Below, piece by piece: positions 32,807-40,656 of a stretch of 64,000 nucleotides of DNA. The position numbers and the translations under genes are program-made. Position 1 is the first letter of the stretch. Each line of letters opens with the position of its first letter. Source of the DNA: Palsa-189 sp963803735 (lineage in GTDB: Bacteria; Acidobacteriota; Terriglobia; Acidiferrales; UBA7541). The stretch covers positions 62,001 through 126,000 of the forward strand of contig CAWDNV010000012.1 of NCBI GenBank assembly GCA_963803735.1, given 5' to 3'. Below the pieces are notes generated by a model. The model saw only the letters and a list, made by a program, of their open reading frames with translations, was not told the DNA's origin and did no database searches.

Positions 32807-33669
32807 TGGCCACAAACTCCATGGCTGTGCCGCAAACCCCCACAACGACGCGCATCAAGCGCCGATTCGAAGAGCTTGGCCGCCGAGGCGAGATGGGCTT
32901 GGTGGCTTTTATCACGGCGGGCGATCCTTCCCTCGAAGCGACAGAATCGTTTGTGCTCGCGCTCGATGCGGCGGGCGCCGATGTCGTCGAATTGGGCGTG
33001 CCGTTCAGCGACCCTGTCGCCGACGGCCCCGCGATCCAGCGTTCGAGTGAGCGCGCTTTGCGCGCGGGCACATCGCTTTCGGGTGTGCTTGATCTCGTCG
33101 AATCCATCCGGCGCAAGAGCGACGTGGCCCTCGTGCTTTTCAGCTACTACAATCCCGTGCTGCAGATGGGCATCGAACGCTTCGCGCGGCGCGCCGCGGA
33201 TGCCGGCGCCGACGGCGCGCTGATCACCGATCTTACGCCCGAGGAAGCGGGCGATTATCGCCGCATCGTGCAGGCGCACGGCCTGGATACAATTTTCCTG
33301 GCCGCGCCGACGTCTACCGACGAACGCCTGGCGCGGATCGCGGAAGTCTCCAGCGGCTTTCTTTATGTCATCTCGAGAACGGGTGTGACCGGCGCGCGCG
33401 AATCCCTCCCCGAAGATTTGCCGGCGCTGATCCGCCGCGTGCGGCGCGCGAGCCGCCTGCCGATTGCGGTCGGCTTCGGCATTGCGCTGCCCGGCCAGGT
33501 TTCCATCCTGGGCGGGCTGGCCGACGCGGCCGTAGTCGGCTCGGCTCTCGTTCAGGAGATCGAGCAGGCCGCAAGCGTGGATGCCGCTCGAGAGGCGCTC
33601 AGCACGCGTGTCCGCGCGCTGAAAAGCGTCGGCAAAACGGGAATGAGCCGGCGGGAGCCGGGCGCATGA
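32806..33669 (+). CDS. trpA: Tryptophan synthase alpha chain
   Basis: A 287-residue TIM barrel that cleaves indole-3-glycerol phosphate. The catalytic Glu and Asp lie in ADVVELGVPFSDPVADGPAIQ (about 62-75); also FSYYNPVLQMG, TPEEAGDY, YVISRTGVTGARESLP and VGFGIALPGQV. Its ATG shares one base with the trpB stop (TGATG), and its end overlaps the chorismate mutase start by 4 bases. Confidence 0.98.
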   Translation: MATNSMAVPQTPTTTRIKRRFEELGRRGEMGLVAFITAGDPSLEATESFVLALDAAGADVVELGVPFSDPVADGPAIQRSSERALRAGTSLSGVLDLVESIRRKSDVALVLFSYYNPVLQMGIERFARRAADAGADGALITDLTPEEAGDYRRIVQAHGLDTIFLAAPTSTDERLARIAEVSSGFLYVISRTGVTGARESLPEDLPALIRRVRRASRLPIAVGFGIALPGQVSILGGLADAAVVGSALVQEIEQAASVDAAREALSTRVRALKSVGKTGMSRREPGA

Positions 33670-33959
33670 GCGTTGAAGATTGGCGTCGCAAAATCGACGA
33701 GATCGACCGGAAATTGGTCGAGTTGCTGAACGAGCGCTCGCAGTGCGTGGTGGAGATCGGCCGCCTGAAACGGCAAGACGGTTCGCCGCTTTATCAGCCG
33801 GACCGCGAGCGCGAGGTCCTGGCTGGAGTGGAGCGCGCGAATCGCGGCCCGCTAAGCGAGGCCGCGATTCGGCGATTATTCGAGCGCATTCTGGATGAGG
33901 CGCGCTCGGTCGAGCGCACGGTGATGCGCGACGAGGCGGAGTCCGACCGCCATAAATAG
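33666..33959 (+). CDS. aroQ: Chorismate mutase, AroQ type
   Basis: A 97-residue all-helical chorismate mutase that makes prephenate. WRRKIDEIDRKLVELLNERS is the first long helix with the usual Arg; KRQDGSPLYQPDREREVL holds the conserved Lys/Arg/Glu set, and FERILDEARSVE closes the fold. A free-standing domain, unlike the pheA or aroF fusions of other bacteria. Coupled to trpA by ATGA, with DAHP synthase 105 bases on. Confidence 0.93.
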   Translation: MSVEDWRRKIDEIDRKLVELLNERSQCVVEIGRLKRQDGSPLYQPDREREVLAGVERANRGPLSEAAIRRLFERILDEARSVERTVMRDEAESDRHK

Positions 33960-34028
33960 CCGCGCTGTCGGCGGCTGTAGGCGATTGTCGAGCGCGAAAA
34001 TGCCGTTTCTTCGCGCGAAAGTCATTAC

Positions 34029-34043
34029 GGCGCCTTCGGCGCC
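34029..34043. repeat. Short perfect hairpin between aroQ and aroF
   Basis: GGCGCC-TTC-GGCGCC, a 6-base stem with a 3-base loop, 86 bases after aroQ and 21 bases before the aroF start. It is followed by TAAAAAG rather than a U-run, so it is not a terminator. It may stabilise mRNA ends or modulate translation of aroF. Confidence 0.45.
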
Positions 34044-34064
34044 TAAAAAGTCCGGGGAGTGTGC

Positions 34065-35087
34065 ATGGTTGTCGTGATGCAGGCCGGGGCGAGCGAGGAG
34101 CAAGTTCAGAATGTGATCGATCACCTCGTCTCGCTCGGATTCGATATCCATCGTTCGACTGGAGTTTCCCAAACTGTGCTCGGTGCCGTCGGCGTGCATC
34201 CCGATTTCGATCCGCGCGATATCGAATTGCTGACCGGCGTTCGCGAAGTGGTTCGCATCACGCAGCCTTATAAGCTGGCAAGCCGCGCGTTTCGTCCAGA
34301 AGGGACGATCGTCAAATTGCCGCGGGGAGTCTCTATCGGCGGCCCCGAAGTCATGGTCGCGGCTGGACCCTGCGCCGTGGAAACCGCGGAGCAAATCGAG
34401 TTGATTGCTGAGCGGGTGGCGAAGGCGGGAGCGCGCCTGCTGCGCGGAGGGGCTTTCAAGCCGCGCAGTTCGCCGTATTCGTTTCAGGGGCTTGGCGAAA
34501 AAGGCTTGCGGCTCCTGCGTGCTGCTGGCGAGCGTTACAATCTCGTCGTAGTCAGCGAAGTTATGGACCCCTCGCAGATCGATCTGATGCTCCCTTACGT
34601 CGATGTCTTGCAGGTAGGCGCGCGCAATATGCAGAATTACCATCTCCTGCGCGCCCTGGGTACCGTCGACAAGCCCGTACTGCTGAAGCGCGGGATGTCT
34701 GCAACCATAGAGGAATGGCTGCTCAGCGCCGAATACATCATGTCCGGCGGCAACTACAATGTGATCCTCTGTGAGCGGGGAATCCGCACTTTCGAGACCT
34801 CCACGCGCAACACTCTGGATATTGCCGCCATACCGGTGATCAAGAAACTTTCTCACCTGCCGATTTTGGCTGACCCTTCGCACGGGACGGGCCGTCGCGA
34901 CAAGGTGCCTCCGATGGCTCGCGCGGCGGTTGCCGCAGGAGCAGACGGTTTGCTGCTGGAAGTGCACAACGACCCCGAACATGCGCTCTCCGATGGCGCG
35001 CAGTCGCTCCATTTCGAGCAATTCGAGCAGTTGATGGTGGAACTGCGCATGATCGCGCCCGCCGTCGGCCGCAGTATCGCCGCGTGA
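34065..35087 (+). CDS. aroF: 3-deoxy-7-phosphoheptulonate synthase (type I beta)
   Basis: DAHP synthase, first step of the shikimate pathway. The 340-residue protein has an N-terminal ferredoxin-like regulatory domain (about 1-70, VVVMQAGASEEQVQNVIDHL), as in Thermotoga and related enzymes, then the barrel with VAAGPCAVE, LLRGGAFKPRSSPYSFQGLG, QVGARNMQNYHLL, LLKRGMSATIEEW, CERGIRTFE and LADPSHGTGRRD. The start at 34065 is supported by GGGGAG 5 bases upstream; a GTG at 34059 sits within that site. Probably feedback-regulated by a downstream product, as in relatives. Confidence 0.96.
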   Translation: MVVVMQAGASEEQVQNVIDHLVSLGFDIHRSTGVSQTVLGAVGVHPDFDPRDIELLTGVREVVRITQPYKLASRAFRPEGTIVKLPRGVSIGGPEVMVAAGPCAVETAEQIELIAERVAKAGARLLRGGAFKPRSSPYSFQGLGEKGLRLLRAAGERYNLVVVSEVMDPSQIDLMLPYVDVLQVGARNMQNYHLLRALGTVDKPVLLKRGMSATIEEWLLSAEYIMSGGNYNVILCERGIRTFETSTRNTLDIAAIPVIKKLSHLPILADPSHGTGRRDKVPPMARAAVAAGADGLLLEVHNDPEHALSDGAQSLHFEQFEQLMVELRMIAPAVGRSIAA

Positions 35088-35983
35088 TGGCTCCGTCTTT
35101 CTCGCGCATCGTCGTCCTGGGCACAGGACTGATTGGCGGTTCGTTTGCGCTTGCTGTGCGCCGGGCTGTTCCCGGCGTGCGCATCGTCGGTTGGGACAAG
35201 CCGAGCGTGCTCGAACGCGCGCTCGAGTTGCGCGTTCTAAATGAGGCCGAACCAGAGCTAGCGGCCGCCCTCAAAGGCGCGGACCTCGTCTACGTCGCTT
35301 TGCCGGTTGGCCTTGCAATTGAGCGGTTGCCGGAGATCGCACGCCAGGTTCCGGCGAATGCGCTGGTCACCGATGCTTGCAGCACCAAGCGCGCAATTTG
35401 CGCGACGGCCGACAAATGTTTCTCGAATGAAGTCCTTTTTCTAGGTGGCCACCCCATGGCCGGCAGTGAGCTATCAGGCATTGATGGCGCCGACGCAACG
35501 CTATTCGAGGGTGCTAAATACGCGCTCATTGCAGCCGAAGACGGCTCGATTTCGAGCGAGCCGATGAGTCGCGTGGAGCATGCCGATGCGCGGGTTGCAA
35601 ATTTTGTGGCCCTTATCGAGGCGATTGGCGCGCGTCCGGTATGGCTCGACGCAACTACGCATGATCGTGCGGCGGCCTTTGTATCGCACCTGCCGCAACT
35701 GGTTTCGATCGCGCTCGCGGGCGTGACGCGCGAGGCGACAGATCAAACGGGTTTGCCTCTTACGCTGGCGGGACGAGGGTTGCGTGACGCGCTGCGGCTG
35801 GCGGGTAGCCCTTATTCCGTCTGGCGGGATATCGTGCTCACCAATACGGATAATTTGGATGTGGCCCTGGACCGGCTCTCTCAGGCAATCGAGCATCTGC
35901 GCGCACACCTGCGGCAGCGCGAACTGGAAGAGGAGTTTTCCGCAGCCAACGACGTCTATAAACTGCTTCACAATTTGCGTTAG
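35087..35983 (+). CDS. tyrA: Prephenate dehydrogenase
   Basis: A 298-residue NAD(P)-dependent enzyme that oxidatively decarboxylates prephenate to hydroxyphenylpyruvate for tyrosine. The Rossmann motif VLGTGLIGGSFALAVRRA is at the N-terminus; VTDACSTKRAICATA, GGHPMAGSELSG and the dimerisation helices (HDRAAAFVSHLPQLVSIAL) follow. There is no ACT domain at the C-terminus. Its ATG shares a base with the aroF stop (TGATG); the GTG at 35084 is less likely. Confidence 0.94.
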   Translation: MAPSFSRIVVLGTGLIGGSFALAVRRAVPGVRIVGWDKPSVLERALELRVLNEAEPELAAALKGADLVYVALPVGLAIERLPEIARQVPANALVTDACSTKRAICATADKCFSNEVLFLGGHPMAGSELSGIDGADATLFEGAKYALIAAEDGSISSEPMSRVEHADARVANFVALIEAIGARPVWLDATTHDRAAAFVSHLPQLVSIALAGVTREATDQTGLPLTLAGRGLRDALRLAGSPYSVWRDIVLTNTDNLDVALDRLSQAIEHLRAHLRQRELEEEFSAANDVYKLLHNLR

Positions 35984-36016
35984 AGTGTGCGTTAGAGCGG
36001 AGGATTAGGGAACCGG

Positions 36017-36721
36017 ATGGACAAGACATTTGCTAATGCGGACCTGGCCGTCAAGCGCATTCCGGATGGCGCCTCGATCATGATGGGGGGCTTCGGTGTT
36101 TGCGGCATTCCGGAAAACCTGATTGCCGCGCTCAGGCGGGTGGGGACGAAGAACATCACCGCGATCTCGAACAATCCTGGCACGTCAGAATTCGGCATTG
36201 GATTCTTGCTGCAGACAAAGCAAGTGCGCAAGATGGTGGCGTCTTACGTGGGAGAAAATAAGTTGTTCGAGCAACTCGTAATGAATGGCGAAGTCGAGCT
36301 CGAACTCAATCCGCAGGGGACTCTGGCAGAGCGAATCCGCGCGGGCGGAGCCGGCATACCGGCCTTCTATACTCCGACGGGCTACGGCACAATAATCGCG
36401 GAAGGAAAGGAGACAAAGGAGTTTGGCGGCAGGATGTACGTGCTGGAAAAAGCGCTGCGGGCCGATTTTGCGTTTATCAAAGCCTGGAAGGGCGACCGCT
36501 GGGGCAATCTGATGTACCGCAAAACGGCGCGAAACTATAATCCGGTGATGGCTACCGCTGCCGATTACGTGATTGCCGAAGTGGAAGAATTAGTGGAACT
36601 CGGCGGCATCCCCGCGGACCAGGTGCATACGCCCGGCATTTATGTGAACGCCATTTTTCAGGGATCGAACTACGAGAAGCGAATCGAGAAGCGCACGGTT
36701 CGGCGTCGTGTGGCAGTATAA
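36017..36721 (+). CDS. scoA: 3-oxoacid CoA-transferase, subunit A
   Basis: A 234-residue alpha subunit of succinyl-CoA:3-ketoacid CoA-transferase or a close relative. MDKTFANADLAVKRIPDGAS, MMGGFGVCGIPENLI, KNITAISNNPGTSEFGIG, NPQGTLAERIRAGGAGIPAF and YVLEKALRADFAFIKAWKGD are characteristic. It pairs with subunit B 21 bases downstream. Used to activate acetoacetate or other 3-oxoacids; the link to the aromatic genes upstream may be no more than shared transcription. Confidence 0.95.
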   Translation: MDKTFANADLAVKRIPDGASIMMGGFGVCGIPENLIAALRRVGTKNITAISNNPGTSEFGIGFLLQTKQVRKMVASYVGENKLFEQLVMNGEVELELNPQGTLAERIRAGGAGIPAFYTPTGYGTIIAEGKETKEFGGRMYVLEKALRADFAFIKAWKGDRWGNLMYRKTARNYNPVMATAADYVIAEVEELVELGGIPADQVHTPGIYVNAIFQGSNYEKRIEKRTVRRRVAV

Positions 36722-36742
36722 GTTCTTCGAATAGAGGGAAAA

Positions 36743-37411
36743 ATGAAAGCAACTGAAGTTGACAAGCGCGAGTTGATTGCGCGCCGTGTAGCGCAGGAGT
36801 TGCGCGACGGATTCACCGTAAACTTAGGTATCGGGATGCCCACCCTCGTCGCAAACTACATCCCGGCGGGTACGGAAGTCATCTTCCAGTCTGAAAACGG
36901 GATGCTAGGCATGGGCCCTTACCCGCTGGAAGGTGAAGAAGATGCCGACTTGGTGAACGCCGGCAAGGAAACCGTGACAGAGATTCCCGGCAGTAGTTAT
37001 TTTTCCAGCTCCGATTCGTTCGCGATGATTCGCGGAGGCCACGTCGATCTGACGGTTCTGGGCGGTCTTCAGGTAGATGAAAAAGGCAATCTGGCCAACT
37101 GGGCCGTTCCCGGAAAGATGCTGAAGGGAATGGGCGGGGCCATGGACTTGGTCTCGGGCGCGAAGCGAGTGATCATCGCCATGGAGCACACCAGCAAAGA
37201 CGGCAAGCCCAAGATCATGCGCGAATGTACTCTGCCCCTCACCGGAGTGGGGGTGGTCGATCTCATTGTTACTGAATTGGCCGTGATCGAAGTCACGACG
37301 GACGGGCTCGTGCTCCGCGAGATTGCAGAAGACATGACACCTGAAGCCATCGAGAAGTTAACGGAAGCGCGCTTGCGTGTTGCGCAGGACCTGAAAAAGA
37401 TCGCGCTCTAA
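36743..37411 (+). CDS. scoB: 3-oxoacid CoA-transferase, subunit B
   Basis: A 222-residue beta subunit. The catalytic Glu that forms the CoA thioester is in QSENGMLGMGPYPLEGEEDA; LIARRVAQELRDGFTVNLG, SSDSFAMIRGGHVDLTVLGG and KRVIIAMEHTSKDGKPKIM are also typical. AGAGGGAAAA precedes the ATG. Together with ScoA it gives the full transferase. Confidence 0.95.
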   Translation: MKATEVDKRELIARRVAQELRDGFTVNLGIGMPTLVANYIPAGTEVIFQSENGMLGMGPYPLEGEEDADLVNAGKETVTEIPGSSYFSSSDSFAMIRGGHVDLTVLGGLQVDEKGNLANWAVPGKMLKGMGGAMDLVSGAKRVIIAMEHTSKDGKPKIMRECTLPLTGVGVVDLIVTELAVIEVTTDGLVLREIAEDMTPEAIEKLTEARLRVAQDLKKIAL

Positions 37412-37420
37412 GGCAAATAC

Positions 37421-37729
37421 GTGGAATTGCACTCGATAGTAATTCTCAGCTTGCACACGCCACGGGAGAAGGTGTGGGGCGAACTGGTATCCCTGAATAC
37501 GGCTGGCGTGACCCTGCGTGGGATCGACCTGAATTCGTTTGATGATTTCGTGCATCAGGTTTTGCATCCCGAAGGCGACCGCGTCGGCCTGCCTACGCTA
37601 TTCTTCCCGATGCAACGCGTGGAGCGGATTGCACTGGACGAACCCAGCGGTTCAATACCGTCCTTTTCTGATATATTCGAACGAAAGGTGGGCCGTTCGC
37701 TGAAAGACTATCTCGAACTGTTCGCCTGA
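37421..37729 (+). CDS. Conserved small protein of unknown function
   Basis: A 102-residue soluble protein starting at GTG 37421, 9 bases after scoB. Beta-rich N-terminus (VILSLHTPREKVWGELVSL, TAGVTLRGIDLNSFDDFV), then ERIALDEPSGSIPSFSDIFE and a C-terminal helix (GRSLKDYLELFA). The pattern, a small barrel that senses or stabilises RNA or protein, looks Sm/PilZ-like in size, but I do not recognise the family. Its position between scoB and the phosphatidyltransferase suggests co-transcription. Confidence 0.7.
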   Translation: MELHSIVILSLHTPREKVWGELVSLNTAGVTLRGIDLNSFDDFVHQVLHPEGDRVGLPTLFFPMQRVERIALDEPSGSIPSFSDIFERKVGRSLKDYLELFA

Positions 37730-37751
37730 CCTGTCCGAGAACTTCCATTCT

Positions 37752-38318
37752 ATGGCTTCCCGCATTCTGACGGTTCCCAACCAGCTTACCTTCCTGCGCC
37801 TGGGCTTCCTGCCGCTCTTCATCATCCTGGTTTTTTACCGGCGCTACAGTTGGGCTTTGGCGATTTTGATCGTCGCGGGACTCACCGACACCATGGACGG
37901 CATGCTGGCGCGTACGCTCAATCAAAAGACGAGTCTGGGCGCCTATCTCGATCCGATTGCAGATAAGCTTTTGATCTCCTCCTCATTCGTGGTGCTTGCG
38001 CTCAATGGGCAAATTCGCTGGTGGCTGACGATCCTGGTGCTGGGACGCGACGTCCTGATCCTTACAACCGCGGCGGTGATCCTGCTCACGGCCGGCTATC
38101 GTTCATTTCCTCCCTCCATTTACGGCAAACTGACCACGACGCTGCAGATCATTCTTGTGTTTACGGTGCTGGCCGCGGCGGTGTTTCATTACCCGGTATT
38201 CCTCCTGGCGCGGCGATTATTGGTTTACGTTGTTGCTGGTTTTACGGTCTTCTCCGGGTTCCATTACAGTGTGGTCGTGGCGCGGCGATTGAGCCATGAA
38301 AGCCCGGAGCCGTCGTAA
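37752..38318 (+). CDS. pgsA: CDP-alcohol phosphatidyltransferase (PgsA-like)
   Basis: A 188-residue membrane enzyme with about five transmembrane helices. The CDP-binding motif D-x2-D-G-x2-A-R-x8-G-x3-D-x3-D is intact in TDTMDGMLARTLNQ...GAYLDPIADK at about residues 41-66. Starts MASRILTVPNQLTFLRLGFL, as in phosphatidylglycerophosphate synthases. It probably transfers phosphatidyl groups to glycerol 3-phosphate, although other alcohols cannot be excluded. Last gene of the run, convergent with the rhomboid gene 26 bases away. Confidence 0.88.
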   Translation: MASRILTVPNQLTFLRLGFLPLFIILVFYRRYSWALAILIVAGLTDTMDGMLARTLNQKTSLGAYLDPIADKLLISSSFVVLALNGQIRWWLTILVLGRDVLILTTAAVILLTAGYRSFPPSIYGKLTTTLQIILVFTVLAAAVFHYPVFLLARRLLVYVVAGFTVFSGFHYSVVVARRLSHESPEPS

Positions 38319-38344
38319 TCGCTCGATGCGAACGCGCGGAGGCC

Positions 38345-39277
38345 TCAGCCGAGGCCGATGGACGAACTGAAGTAATTCACCAGCATGAGTGCGAAGCTCG
38401 CCAGGACAGCAAATCCGGTGGTCCATCCCAACGCATAAGCGCGGCGGCGCTCGATAACATCGACGGGCTGGCGGTCCGCCATTACTTTTCCGAGCAAGAA
38501 GCCGGCAACAAATCCGCCGATATGCGCGTAGTTATCGATGCCCGGCATCAATATCCCCAGCACGACAATGTACGCCAGCCAATAAAGCAATTGGCTCCGC
38601 AGCATGCGCATCCCGATGCTGTGTCGCCCCGTCGTCAGCGCAAGCAACAAGCCCACCAGCCCAAGCAGCGAGCCGGAAGCTCCCACGCTGAAATGCCCTG
38701 TCGTGGAACTCAAGACATAGCCAGCCACGCCCGTCACAATAAACACGAAGAGAAAGCGAGCCGATCCGTAGAGTTCTTCGATGGTCGGCCCCAGATCCAT
38801 GAGCACCCACATGTTGAAACCGAGGTGCAGCAGGCTGCCGTGCAGGAAAATCGCCGTAATCAGTCTCCAGGGCTGCACGAGGTCGAATGGGCCGGACAGC
38901 CCCATGCGGAACAGCACGGCGCCATTTATCCCGCCGAGCCCAAATAAGGCTCCTAAGCCTCCGCTGGGCGCCGCGAAGCCGCTGCGTTTAATGGTGATCA
39001 GCAAGCTCACACCGTAAAGAATGCAGCAGAGTCCCAGAATGCCGTAAGTGACCGGGGAAGTCTGTGGCAGCACCTTTCCCAGGGAGCGGCTGGCGGCAGC
39101 CAGCGAGAAGGTCAGACTCGCGCCGCACTGATGACAACGGCCCGAACTCGAACCCACCAGCGTTCCACAGGCCGGGCACAATCGCGGGCGGGCAACGCGG
39201 GGCTGTTTGTGGAAAAGAGATGCAATTTGATTGCGCCAGCGATCAATTTTATAGCGCCAACGAACGGGAAGCTGCAC
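38345..39277 (-). CDS. Rhomboid-family intramembrane serine protease with N-terminal zinc ribbon
   Basis: A 310-residue membrane protease. The GTG start at 39277 has AAGGAG 5 bases upstream; the open frame continues to 39466 but that part overlaps the divergent gene. A zinc ribbon CPACGTLVG...CHQCGAS lies at about 34-54, then six or more transmembrane helices. The catalytic Ser is in VGASGSLLGL, the catalytic His in NYAHIGGFVAGFLLG, and HGSLLHLGFNMW is the conserved helix 2 motif. It cleaves membrane substrates; the zinc ribbon may select them. Confidence 0.88.
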   Translation of the reverse strand: MQLPVRWRYKIDRWRNQIASLFHKQPRVARPRLCPACGTLVGSSSGRCHQCGASLTFSLAAASRSLGKVLPQTSPVTYGILGLCCILYGVSLLITIKRSGFAAPSGGLGALFGLGGINGAVLFRMGLSGPFDLVQPWRLITAIFLHGSLLHLGFNMWVLMDLGPTIEELYGSARFLFVFIVTGVAGYVLSSTTGHFSVGASGSLLGLVGLLLALTTGRHSIGMRMLRSQLLYWLAYIVVLGILMPGIDNYAHIGGFVAGFLLGKVMADRQPVDVIERRRAYALGWTTGFAVLASFALMLVNYFSSSIGLG

Positions 39278-39286
39278 ACGGTCTCC

Positions 39287-39316
39287 TTGCGAGCTGACGA
39301 GACGCCTGTCTATAAT
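39287..39316 (+). promoter_or_regulatory. Sigma70-type promoter for the 39369 gene
   Basis: TTGCGA at 39287-39292, an 18-base spacer, and a perfect TATAAT at 39311-39316; the transcript would start near 39323, 46 bases before the ATG at 39369. It lies just upstream of the rhomboid start on the opposite strand, so the two genes share a compact divergent region. Confidence 0.6.
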
Positions 39317-39368
39317 ACGAAAAATCTCATCGGGACGCGAAAGCGCATCCGTTCCGGACGAGGCTAGC

Positions 39369-39560
39369 ATGCCTACTTTCGAAGACTTCGGCCGTAAGCT
39401 TGACCGCGAAATCGAACGGTTGCGGGAGCTGACGGAGAAGAAAATCACCCCGGCCGCACGTCTCAAGACTGCGCAATCCCTGAGGCGAATGTCCGAAAAG
39501 CTGGCGCAAATGGCCGCGGATATAGAAGCGAAAGTTGAACCTAAAGCGGATTCACGCTAA
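39369..39560 (+). CDS. Small helical protein
   Basis: A 63-residue charged protein predicted to be one long helix (DFGRKLDREIERLRELTEKK, SLRRMSEKLAQMAADIEAK). Its own promoter supports it as a real gene. The end overlaps the RlpA frame by 26 bases. No family recognised; small helical proteins with this Lys/Arg/Glu pattern often bind larger partners. Confidence 0.6.
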   Translation: MPTFEDFGRKLDREIERLRELTEKKITPAARLKTAQSLRRMSEKLAQMAADIEAKVEPKADSR

Positions 39561-40281
39561 CGATTCCTTCGAAACTACCCACTTTCGGCATTGTCATCTC
39601 TACCTTTTGATTTTGGTCCTTTTTGCCGCGGCAGGTTGTGCCCATAAGCCCGCGAGTGCGGGTATCCCCGCGCCGCCTTCTGCCCCAAGCGCGGGCGCTG
39701 GCCTGGAAGAAAAGCCTGTCCCGCCGGGTACCTATGTCGAACGGGGCGTAGCTTCGTGGTATGGTGCGCCGTTTCATGGCCGGAAATCCTCGAGTGGGGA
39801 GATTTTTGACATGAACCGATTCGTTGCCGCGCACCGCACTCTGCCCTTCGGCAGCATCGTGCGAGTGACCAATCTGAATAACGGCAAGCACACGGACGTG
39901 CGTATCATCGATCGCGGTCCCTTTGTTGGAGGCCGGGTGATCGATTTATCTTTGGCCGCTGCCAACGCCATCGATATGGTCGGAACCGGAGTGGCGCCGG
40001 TACGCTTGGAGCTGATATCGAGCCCATTACCGCTCGCGGGCGCCTTCTCGGTTCAAGTAGGTGCGTTTCAACAGCGCAAGAATGCGGACCGGCTGCGAGC
40101 GGATCTGAGCCGACATTATCCTGTGTTCGTGCAGGATTTTGAGGCGCCGGCAGGACGCTTCTATCGTGTTCGTGTGGGGCGCCTGGCGACGCAACACGAG
40201 GCAGAGCGCTTCGCCGCTCAACTCACTCGCGAGCGGGGCTTCCACAATACGTTCGTGGTGAGATTGGACGGGCTGCAATAA
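39535..40281 (+). CDS. rlpA: RlpA-like lytic transglycosylase lipoprotein with SPOR domain
   Basis: A protein of up to 248 residues. The lipobox is LFAAAGC; after a Pro-rich linker comes the double-psi barrel with GVASWYGAPFHGRKSSSGE, FVAAHRTLPFGSIVRVTN and RIIDRGPFVGGRVIDLS, then a C-terminal SPOR domain (FSVQVGAFQQRKNADRL, YRVRVGRLATQHEAERF) that binds septal peptidoglycan. No ATG exists upstream of the lipobox; the frame opens with TTG at 39535 inside the previous gene, and another TTG at 39607 is possible, so the start is uncertain. Confidence 0.88.
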   Translation: MNLKRIHANDSFETTHFRHCHLYLLILVLFAAAGCAHKPASAGIPAPPSAPSAGAGLEEKPVPPGTYVERGVASWYGAPFHGRKSSSGEIFDMNRFVAAHRTLPFGSIVRVTNLNNGKHTDVRIIDRGPFVGGRVIDLSLAAANAIDMVGTGVAPVRLELISSPLPLAGAFSVQVGAFQQRKNADRLRADLSRHYPVFVQDFEAPAGRFYRVRVGRLATQHEAERFAAQLTRERGFHNTFVVRLDGLQ

Positions 40282-40314
40282 ACGGCGACACGGAGTTTCA
40301 GGAGGCTTGCGGCG

Positions 40315-40656
40315 ATGGATGACTGCATCTTTTGCAAGATCGGCAAACGCGAATTGCCTGCGAAATTGGTCTATGAGGATCCCGAACTTTTTGCTTTCGA
40401 AGACATCGCGCCACAGGCTCCTACGCACATCCTGATTTGTCCGCGCAAACATGTCGCGGCACTGACCGATTCGAAAGAAGAGGATGGGGCCCTGTTTGGG
40501 CGCGCGCTGCTGCTGGCGAGCCGTTTAGCAGCGGACCGCAAGCTGACGTCTGGATATCGAGTGGTAGTCAACAATGGAGCCGGTGCTGGCCAAACCGTCT
40601 TCCACCTGCATTTCCATCTGCTGGGCGGCCGCGATTTCCGCTGGCCTCCTGGATAG
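40315..40656 (+). CDS. HIT-family nucleotide hydrolase (HINT-like)
   Basis: A 113-residue protein with the histidine triad FHLHFHLLGGR at about 98-108. MDDCIFCKIGKRELPAKLVY, FEDIAPQAPTHILICPRKHV and YRVVVNNGAGAGQTV match HINT-type purine phosphoramidases. Function in bacteria is loosely known: removal of AMP from lysyl or other phosphoramidates. It ends exactly where the rmuC gene ends on the other strand. Confidence 0.93.
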   Translation: MDDCIFCKIGKRELPAKLVYEDPELFAFEDIAPQAPTHILICPRKHVAALTDSKEEDGALFGRALLLASRLAADRKLTSGYRVVVNNGAGAGQTVFHLHFHLLGGRDFRWPPG

